From positions 1 to 32,008 of the forward strand of contig DAHUXM010000010.1 in assembly GCA_027307165.1 (NCBI GenBank): a stretch of 32,008 nucleotides of DNA. Direction: 5' to 3'. The number at the start of each line of letters is the position of its first letter. Positions within the stretch are counted from its first letter, which is position 1. The notes beneath the pieces are model-generated. The model was not told the DNA's origin and did no database searches. It worked only from the letters and a program-made list of their open reading frames with translations. Shown here one piece after another: positions 27,247 through 32,008 of this stretch. This DNA comes from Gemmatimonadota bacterium. GTDB lineage: Bacteria > Gemmatimonadota > Gemmatimonadetes > Gemmatimonadales > Gemmatimonadaceae. The position numbers and the translations under genes are program-made.

Positions 27247-28386
27247 TTACGCGTTCGGTGCGAGCGCGGGTAGCAGGTCGGCCTTTCCCGTGACCGCTAT
27301 CTGCGCGACCATTCGCCCGTACAACGCTCCGATCACATTTCCCGTTCCGCTGTAGCCGCCGATCGCCCACACTCCCTGCCGCACCTGCTCCATCACAGGC
27401 AGGATGCCAGCCGAGTACGAAACAGCGGCGGCCCATCTGTGTCGTACGTGCTGTGTCACACCGACAGTATCGCGCAGGACGCGCTCGATGCACTGCTGTA
27501 CTTCGCTCGTCGGATCGGTGTCAGTCGTCCATTCATCTTCGACGAATCTGTCCCTGCAGCCGCCGATCACGACGCGGCCATCCGGTAGCTGCTGCCAGTA
27601 GTCGTAGCCCCAACGGCTGTACACGGGCCGCGGAATGTCGACGTCGGGTGCAGGGTCGGTGCCGAGCATCTGCAATCGCGCGGTGCGCACACGTCCTGCA
27701 AGCTCCGGAAGCAGCAGCTCGAGATGTCCATCCACGGCGACGATGACGTGATTGCAACGCACGCGGCCGTCGTTCGTGCGCACCTCGCCGTTGTCGAGTG
27801 AATATGCGCGCGATCGTTCGTGGAGTGTGGCGCCGAGTTCCACTGCACGTCGTGCGAGAGTGCGACAGCGCGCGAGCGGATTGAACGAACCATCCGCGGG
27901 AAAGATGAGACCGCGTCCATCGCGGCCATCATATGGCGTGACTGCAAGTCCGTCGGCGCGCATCGCGGCCAGTTGCAGTGCGCAATCACGCTCTTCTGCT
28001 TCAGAGCTTGCGAGCCGGAGTGAGCCGCAACGTCGTACGGTATGTGGCGCATCCTCAGCGATGCGATCCATTTCGTCGAGCGTGAGCTGATAGATGCGTC
28101 GCGCGCGCGCATCGCCGAGCGCAGCGACGGCGTCGTGGTAGAAGACGGAGAGGCCGGCGAGTAGAAAGCCGCCGTTACGTCCCGCGGCACCGCCGCCGAC
28201 GGAGTTCGCATCGAGACCGACCACGCGCTGTCCAAGTCGGAGCAGCTCGTGGATACACGACAACCCGGAGCCACCGAGCCCAACGACGCACACATCCGTT
28301 TCCGTGTCGCCTTCGAATTTCGGGAACGAGACGGAAGAAAGGTCTTCGCCCCATGCGGGCGTGTTGAAACGACGAAGCGTATCCAC
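27247..28386 (-). CDS. FAD-dependent oxidoreductase (DAO family)
   Basis: The 379-residue flavoprotein resembles D-amino-acid/glycine-oxidase-type enzymes. The Rossmann motif VVGLGGSGLSCIHEL (35-49) and D59 (VVGLDA) bind FAD, and GGGAAGRNGGF follows at about 64-74, as in DadA-like and gamma-glutamylputrescine-oxidase-like members. The C-terminal half has RPVYSRWGYDYWQQLPDGR, VVIGGCRDRF and a second FAD-contact region AIGGYSGTGNVIGALYGR near residue 345. The amine substrate cannot be deduced. The start is GTG at 28386. It is transcribed alone, convergent with lhr and divergent from the DMT permease gene, which could move a related amino acid or amine; that link is only positional. Confidence 0.87.
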   Translation of the reverse strand: MDTLRRFNTPAWGEDLSSVSFPKFEGDTETDVCVVGLGGSGLSCIHELLRLGQRVVGLDANSVGGGAAGRNGGFLLAGLSVFYHDAVAALGDARARRIYQLTLDEMDRIAEDAPHTVRRCGSLRLASSEAEERDCALQLAAMRADGLAVTPYDGRDGRGLIFPADGSFNPLARCRTLARRAVELGATLHERSRAYSLDNGEVRTNDGRVRCNHVIVAVDGHLELLLPELAGRVRTARLQMLGTDPAPDVDIPRPVYSRWGYDYWQQLPDGRVVIGGCRDRFVEDEWTTDTDPTSEVQQCIERVLRDTVGVTQHVRHRWAAAVSYSAGILPVMEQVRQGVWAIGGYSGTGNVIGALYGRMVAQIAVTGKADLLPALAPNA

Positions 28387-28584
28387 GTTCGGAGAGAGTA
28401 GCGGTCAGACACCCACGGGGCAAGCAATGACAGGCAGAATGCAAATCGCCGCGAGCGACTCGTGCATGACTCTCTCTTGCCGCGTCGAGTCGCGCCATTG
28501 CGGAAATATCTGCGATGTGGCTCGATCGCTATCACTCTGAGACACCGAGCAGCGCGAGTGCCCGTTGTGCTGTTATCTTGGCGC
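28387..28584. promoter_or_regulatory. divergent promoter region between oxidoreductase and EamA permease genes
   Basis: These 198 bp must start transcription in both directions. On the plus strand a TATCTT hexamer at 28573-28578 lies only 6 nt before the ATG at 28585, which would yield a leaderless message. No matching -35 is obvious, so this is tentative. An in-frame extension of the permease to 28462 has no transporter character and was not used. Confidence 0.4.
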
Positions 28585-29544
28585 ATGGATCGCCCGACTG
28601 ACGCCACGATCGCCGAGCGCACCGGACCGCGAATTACGCCCGGCTGGGTGCTGGGTGCATCGCTGCTCGGTATTTCCGTTGCGGGACCGCTCACGCGACT
28701 GTCGTCCGCCGATCCACTGGCGATTGCCATTGGGCGCATCGCGTTCTCGCTCGTCGTGATCGGCGTGTTGCTTGCGGCGACCGGCGAGTGGCGACAGTTC
28801 GCGCGGCTCGAGCGCTTCGAATGGTTCCTCGCCATCGGCGCGGGCGCGGTGCTGGCGCTGCATTTCTGGTCCTGGAATGCGTCGCTTCATCTCACGACAA
28901 TTGCAGCGTCCACTACGCTGGTGACGAGTCTTCAGCCGGGCTTCGTCGCGATTTTGTCGATCTTCATCGCGCACGAAGCGCCGAGCCGGCGGCAGATTGT
29001 CGGACTGACCATCGCCACGTTCGGTGCCATCTCGATAACCGTGCCGGATTTCATGACCGGTGCCGCGACGGTTGCGACACCGAACCCGCTGCTGGGGAAC
29101 GCGCTCTCCGTCGGCGCCGCGCTTGCGGCCGCGCTGTACATGGTCGTCGGCCGCAGATTGCGCTCGCGGCTGGGCGCATGGTCGTACGTTGCACTGGTGT
29201 ACAGCGCTGCGCTCGTCACACTGCTGTGCATAGCCGCCGTCTCGGGAATACACGTCGCGCCTCAGCCACCGCGCGATCTCATGATATTCGTCGCGCTGGC
29301 ACTCGGCCCCATGCTGCTCGGCCATACTGGAATGAACTGGGCCCTGGAGCACCTTCCTGCTTACATCGTCAACCTCACGATGCTCGGCGAGCCCGTTGGT
29401 GCAACGATACTCGCAGCGCTATTGCCCGGGATTCACGAAATTCCGAGATGGACCACGCTTGTGGGCGGCGCGATAATCCTGGTCGGCTTCATTGTCACGG
29501 TGTGGAATCGAGAGGAGAAAGTGGAGCTTGTCGAAGCGCCGTAG
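28585..29544 (+). CDS. DMT superfamily transporter, EamA type
   Basis: The start at ATG 28585 gives 319 residues, the usual size. The protein is almost entirely hydrophobic, with about ten transmembrane helices arranged as two EamA repeats. The first repeat runs over about 18-150 (VLGASLLGISVAGPLTRL, ALHFWSWNASLHLTTIAAST, LVTSLQPGFVAILSIFIAHE). The second runs over about 165-310 (ALAAALYMVVGRRLRSRLG, LLGHTGMNWALEHLPAYIVN, LGEPVGATILAALLPG). Related proteins export amino acids or other metabolites, but the substrate of this one is unknown. It is divergent from the oxidoreductase gene, and a composite repeat separates it from the convergent MerR-type gene. Confidence 0.88.
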   Translation: MDRPTDATIAERTGPRITPGWVLGASLLGISVAGPLTRLSSADPLAIAIGRIAFSLVVIGVLLAATGEWRQFARLERFEWFLAIGAGAVLALHFWSWNASLHLTTIAASTTLVTSLQPGFVAILSIFIAHEAPSRRQIVGLTIATFGAISITVPDFMTGAATVATPNPLLGNALSVGAALAAALYMVVGRRLRSRLGAWSYVALVYSAALVTLLCIAAVSGIHVAPQPPRDLMIFVALALGPMLLGHTGMNWALEHLPAYIVNLTMLGEPVGATILAALLPGIHEIPRWTTLVGGAIILVGFIVTVWNREEKVELVEAP

Positions 29545-29551
29545 CGAAATT

Positions 29552-29693
29552 CGTCATTCCCGCGAAAGCGGGAATCCATGTTATGGATCTTCGAGTGCGA
29601 TGACAGCAGGAAACGGGTCGGCAGCAGATGGATTCCCGCTTTCGCGGGAATGACGACGGACACATGGATTCCCGCTTTCGCGGGAATGACGAC
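29552..29693. repeat. composite palindromic repeat element, copy 2
   Basis: One forward palindrome (29556-29575, identical to copy 1) is followed by a 56-nt core (29576-29631). Two reverse-facing copies, ATTCCCGCTTTCGCGGGAAT, start at 29632 and 29668, again exactly 36 bp apart. The core is the same length as in the element at 22.8 kb and matches it at 45 of 56 positions by hand alignment, including the shared 3' block GGTCGGCAGCAGATGG. It fills the gap between the convergent EamA and MerR-type genes and probably ends transcription from both sides. Confidence 0.9.
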
Positions 29694-29709
29694 GATCTGA
29701 GCCCGCGCC

Positions 29710-30255
29710 CTACGCGCGCGTACCGTTCCTTCCGATCGCGGCGCGCACCGCTTCTCTCATCGCCATCACGACATCGTCGTCCGCAGCGCCGGAATCTTCC
29801 CGCACGTGCAACTCGATGCCATCTGCGACCAGCACTCGGCGCCACGTCGCGGGTTCGTCGCCCTGCATCACCACTTCATCGGCGCGAACGAGTAGTGCAG
29901 GCTCGAGTGATCCCGCCACGCGCTTCTCGAGCACGTCGCCGGTCAGTGTCAGAACTTCCTTTTTGATAGCGTCGAGTGATTGACCTTCGCGCTGTCTGAT
30001 CTTGACCGTCAGAAGCTGCAGCAGATGCCGGTAATGATACGTTGCTGCCGTGCCGGTACCTTGCGGGCGATCGATCAATCCCGCGGAAACGTAGAAACGA
30101 ACCGATCGCGCGGACGGCGCTGCGCGTGCCGACGCATTGGTCGGACGAATGCCTGCCGAGTCTACAAGACTGGCGGCGTGAGCGGCGAGCCCTCTGGCAT
30201 TCCAGGGAGCGTGTCGAGCGTGGGCGCGGAGGAGGGCAACCGGCGATTCAGCCAT
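29710..30255 (-). CDS. MerR-type transcriptional regulator
   Basis: The 181-residue protein carries a MerR-like DNA-binding segment at about 46-100: SARSVRFYVSAGLIDRPQG, followed by YHYRHLLQLLTVKIRQREG and SLDAIKKEV. The first 45 residues are an unusual alanine-rich leader instead of the normal short MerR start. The remaining C-terminal region (EDSGAADDDVVMAMREAVRA) shows no known sensor motif. The ATG at 30255 lies 94 bp inside the end of the upstream hydrolase gene, and no later ATG, GTG or TTG precedes the helix-turn-helix. The large overlap therefore seems real unless a rare start is used. Target genes are unknown; the overlapping hydrolase is the obvious functional partner. Confidence 0.75.
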   Translation of the reverse strand: MAESPVALLRAHARHAPWNARGLAAHAASLVDSAGIRPTNASARAAPSARSVRFYVSAGLIDRPQGTGTAATYHYRHLLQLLTVKIRQREGQSLDAIKKEVLTLTGDVLEKRVAGSLEPALLVRADEVVMQGDEPATWRRVLVADGIELHVREDSGAADDDVVMAMREAVRAAIGRNGTRA

Positions 30256-31250
30256 GTGGATAGGATAACGTTAAAATCGTCTGGACGCTCGTCCTGCGGT
30301 AGATCGCCGGCTGGCGAGAGGATGTGGACGTCGAAATCCGGCTTGAGTGTTCTGAATCCCCGGATCTCTTCCACGGGCGCGATCTGCGCCTCCTCGCCCC
30401 AAAATAACAGCGCCGGCTGATGCAGGCGCCGGAGCGCTCGCCGCACGTCGATGTTGAGATGGCCCGCGATGAACGCCGCCGGCGCATGTCGAGCCCCGCG
30501 CTGATGCGAGACGTCATAGCTGACAGCGACCAGCTCGTCGGTCACGAGCGTGTTATCCGCGTAGGCCTCTTCCAGAAAATGCCTGAGGCTGCGCCGCGAT
30601 ACGAGGGCGTTGAATGCAGCCGTCCCCACCACCGGCGTATCGATCGCCATGCGGCCAGCGTCACCGCCCACACCCGGCGCACCGTTGAGACGCGTCAGTC
30701 CGGTAGGCTGGATCAGCACCAGCTCCGGGAAACGGTGCGGGTCACGCGCTCCCAGTATTATCGCGTAGGCTGCGCTGAGCGAGTTTGCTACCAGGATGCA
30801 GGGTCCGCCAATGACCTGGGCGACAAAGTCGGATATGAGAGCGATGTACGTGCGCGAGGTGTACCGGATCGCGGGCCGGTCGGACCGGCCGAAGCCGAGC
30901 AGGTCGATCGTGTAGACCGTGTGATCGCGGGCCAGGTAATCGACGTTGTGGCGCCACTCGAACGACCAGGCCGCCGCATGAATTCCATGGATCAGGAGCA
31001 GCGCGGGCCCCTCGCCCCGCTTTGTGAACGATATCCGCCGGCCGCGCCAGCTCCAGCCGCCTTCCTCGCCACCTATGAAATTCGGAATCCTGTCGACGCC
31101 GCGCTTGGCGTACGCGTTATAGGCCGCCGCGGCGCCGAGTAGCGCACCGCCCGAGACCAGCAACCTGCGCCAGAAGGAAGAGCCGTCGTCGTTGCTCAAT
31201 TCGTCACCATCGTCGTCGTGACGAAGAGGTTCAATGCGGTGTCGAGCCAT
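30162..31250 (-). CDS. alpha/beta-hydrolase-fold protein with degenerate catalytic sites
   Basis: The 362 residues begin with a charged tail (1-26) and one hydrophobic helix at about 28-46, so the protein is probably membrane-anchored. The alpha/beta-hydrolase core follows: LLLIHGIHAAAWSFEW (oxyanion region, H88-G89), YTIDLLGFGRSDRP and the nucleophile-elbow position LVANSLSAAYAI. The elbow reads A-N-S157-L-S, not G-x-S-x-G. At the place of the usual GH(L/W)P catalytic histidine the sequence is GDLPQDERPDDFN, with Asp316. It may be a pseudo-enzyme or a non-hydrolytic relative; esterase activity should not be assumed. It shares 94 bp with the following MerR-type gene and is preceded by a 160-bp gap. 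Confidence 0.82.
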   Translation of the reverse strand: MARHRIEPLRHDDDGDELSNDDGSSFWRRLLVSGGALLGAAAAYNAYAKRGVDRIPNFIGGEEGGWSWRGRRISFTKRGEGPALLLIHGIHAAAWSFEWRHNVDYLARDHTVYTIDLLGFGRSDRPAIRYTSRTYIALISDFVAQVIGGPCILVANSLSAAYAIILGARDPHRFPELVLIQPTGLTRLNGAPGVGGDAGRMAIDTPVVGTAAFNALVSRRSLRHFLEEAYADNTLVTDELVAVSYDVSHQRGARHAPAAFIAGHLNIDVRRALRRLHQPALLFWGEEAQIAPVEEIRGFRTLKPDFDVHILSPAGDLPQDERPDDFNVILSTWLNRRLPSSAPTLDTLPGMPEGSPLTPPVL

Positions 31251-31327
31251 GATCGGAGCGTCGTCGAAGTGTCTGTCCCTCTACCGCTGGCACATACCGG
31301 GCCGCGCGGCAGAGGTGGAAAATGTCG

Positions 31328-31339
31328 AATCGTACGATT
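31328..31339. promoter_or_regulatory. 12-bp perfect palindrome upstream of the hydrolase gene
   Basis: AATCGTACGATT is self-complementary and lies 78 bp before the ATG of the hydrolase gene, within the only intergenic gap of that locus. It could be an operator, possibly for the downstream MerR-type protein, but no second copy was seen and a chance palindrome is possible. Confidence 0.3.
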
Positions 31340-31350
31340 GAATGATACGA

Positions 31351-31374
31351 AGAAGGCCCCCGGAGGGGCCTTCT
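31351..31374 (-). terminator. hairpin terminator after the H1-like gene
   Basis: AGAAGGCCCC at 31351-31360 pairs perfectly with GGGGCCTTCT at 31365-31374 around a 4-nt loop. It starts 37 bp beyond the stop of the H1-like gene and before the hydrolase start. The following minus-strand bases are only moderately T-rich. It separates the two transcription units. Confidence 0.7.
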
Positions 31375-31410
31375 CGTCGATCGGTAGCTGCCGAACCAAT
31401 CCGATCGAAA

Positions 31411-32008
31411 TCAGCGCCGCGAGCGCCCCGCGGACCGGCTGGACGAGCGGCTGGCCTTGTGGGTCGTCTTGTGACCGGAGCTCTTTTTGGCGGAGGTCTT
31501 TCCAGACTTTTTTGCCGCCGGCGCCGACTTGCGCGCCGCAGCCTTATGAGTCGCAGACTTACGAGCTGTCGTCTTACTGGCGGCCTTGTGCGCGCCTGCT
31601 GTCTTCTTTACAGTGGACTTCTTCGCAGCTGCCTTCTTCGGGGCCGGCTTGGCAGCGGCCTTGGAATGCGACTTTGCCGCAGCCTTTGCGGCCTTTTTCG
31701 CGGCCGGTTTGGCAGCGCTCTTGTGAGCTGTTTTCGCTGCCTTGTGAGCCGCTTTCGCTGCCGGCTTGGCAGCCGGCTTTGGTGCAGGCTTCGGGGCGGA
31801 CTTGGCCCCCGATTTGGTAGCCGACTTGGCTGGCGTCGCCTTTCCGGCGCTCTTTGCGGCCGACTTGGGTGGAATCGGCTCGATGATGATTACCTCGTCG
31901 ATGTCGACGTCATCCAGATCATCCAGCTCATCCTCCAGCTCCTCGATGTCGTCGTCGACGATCGGGCTCTTGGGAGGGATGCTGAGCGACGAGTCCAGCG
32001 ATTCGAAG
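31411..32008 (-). CDS. histone H1-like lysine/alanine-rich protein, 5' end outside window
   Basis: A single frame is open from the right edge to the TGA at 31413-31411 (198 codons plus stop visible). The visible N-terminal 45 residues are strongly acidic (DDDIEELEDELDDLDDVDID). From about residue 52 the sequence changes to Lys/Ala/Pro/Ser repeats of the SAAK, KPAAK and KKAAAK type, ending with an Arg/Ser-rich tail (SRSSSRSAGRSRR). This basic composition resembles eukaryotic H1 tails and bacterial H1-like proteins (Hc1/AlgP type) that bind and compact DNA. The acid-plus-basic two-part layout could be self-shielding. Start and any N-terminal domain lie beyond the window, so it could equally be the disordered tail of another DNA-binding protein. 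Confidence 0.75.
   Translation of the reverse strand, partial: FESLDSSLSIPPKSPIVDDDIEELEDELDDLDDVDIDEVIIIEPIPPKSAAKSAGKATPAKSATKSGAKSAPKPAPKPAAKPAAKAAHKAAKTAHKSAAKPAAKKAAKAAAKSHSKAAAKPAPKKAAAKKSTVKKTAGAHKAASKTTARKSATHKAAARKSAPAAKKSGKTSAKKSSGHKTTHKASRSSSRSAGRSRR

Noticed and set aside
27567-28835. 422-residue minus-strand frame overlapping the oxidoreductase and the EamA permease gene
   Set aside because: It is a shadow in another frame with Ser/Arg-rich, motif-free sequence crossing a divergent promoter.
31196-31399. 67-residue minus-strand frame before the hydrolase
   Set aside because: It contains the terminator hairpin and has no homologous look; it is more likely an untranslated gap.
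31218-31820. 200-residue plus-strand frame at the right end
   Set aside because: It is the antisense reading of the Lys/Ala-rich tail and crosses a strong hairpin terminator.

Overview
The window looks like a chromosomal segment of a high-GC, free-living Gram-negative-type bacterium. Gemmatimonadota or a relative is my best guess, from the overall style of the proteins: an RPA-type replication protein beside an S41 peptidase, a DUF2461/DUF2156 pair, a long Lhr helicase and a lysine/alanine-rich H1-like protein. This is an inference; no rRNA or other marker is present.

Positions 1 to about 15.8 kb form a defence/stress island in which every gene reads on the minus strand. In transcription order it begins with a 590-residue OLD-family ATPase/TOPRIM nuclease (15797-14025), whose start overlaps the end of a core gene. 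After a 485-bp gap comes a tightly packed operon: hsdM, a GmrSD-like DUF262/DUF1524 nuclease, hsdS, darT, darG and hsdR. The first three junctions are 4-nt GTGA overlaps and the rest are gaps of about 15 bp. One transcript therefore carries a type I restriction-modification system, a modification-dependent restriction enzyme and a DNA ADP-ribosylating toxin-antitoxin pair. About 50 bp after hsdR lies a small gene with an RX4H (HEPN-like) motif and paired CBS domains. It is the least familiar member and the best candidate for something undescribed.

The distal end of the island (1 to about 2.1 kb) is decaying. It holds a DUF2283 antitoxin with only the C-terminal part of its DUF4258-type toxin, an intact addiction-module antitoxin whose ParE/RelE toxin has an in-frame TAA at codon 44, the tail of a zinc-ribbon protein, and a DUF3883 nuclease-like protein running off the left edge.

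From 15.8 to 21.3 kb there is a core operon on the minus strand: an RPA-like replication initiator, an S41 C-terminal processing peptidase, an AI-2E family permease, a DUF2461 protein and a DUF2156 (MprF C-terminal-like) protein, with 3-24 bp gaps. Divergent from it is a membrane-anchored phospholipase D/cardiolipin-synthase-like gene, followed by a 1388-residue Lhr helicase. The remainder holds a FAD-dependent oxidoreductase, a DMT-family (EamA) permease, a MerR-type regulator overlapping an alpha/beta-hydrolase-fold gene, and the 3' part of a histone-H1-like gene running off the right edge.

Two composite repeats (22.79-22.99 kb and 29.55-29.69 kb) share one architecture: forward-facing 20-bp palindromes, a conserved 56-nt core, then reverse-facing palindromes, with copies spaced exactly 36 bp apart. 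They resemble the dRS3-flanked intergenic elements known from Neisseria but lie in an unrelated genome. I saw no tRNA, rRNA, transposase, integrase or true CRISPR array.
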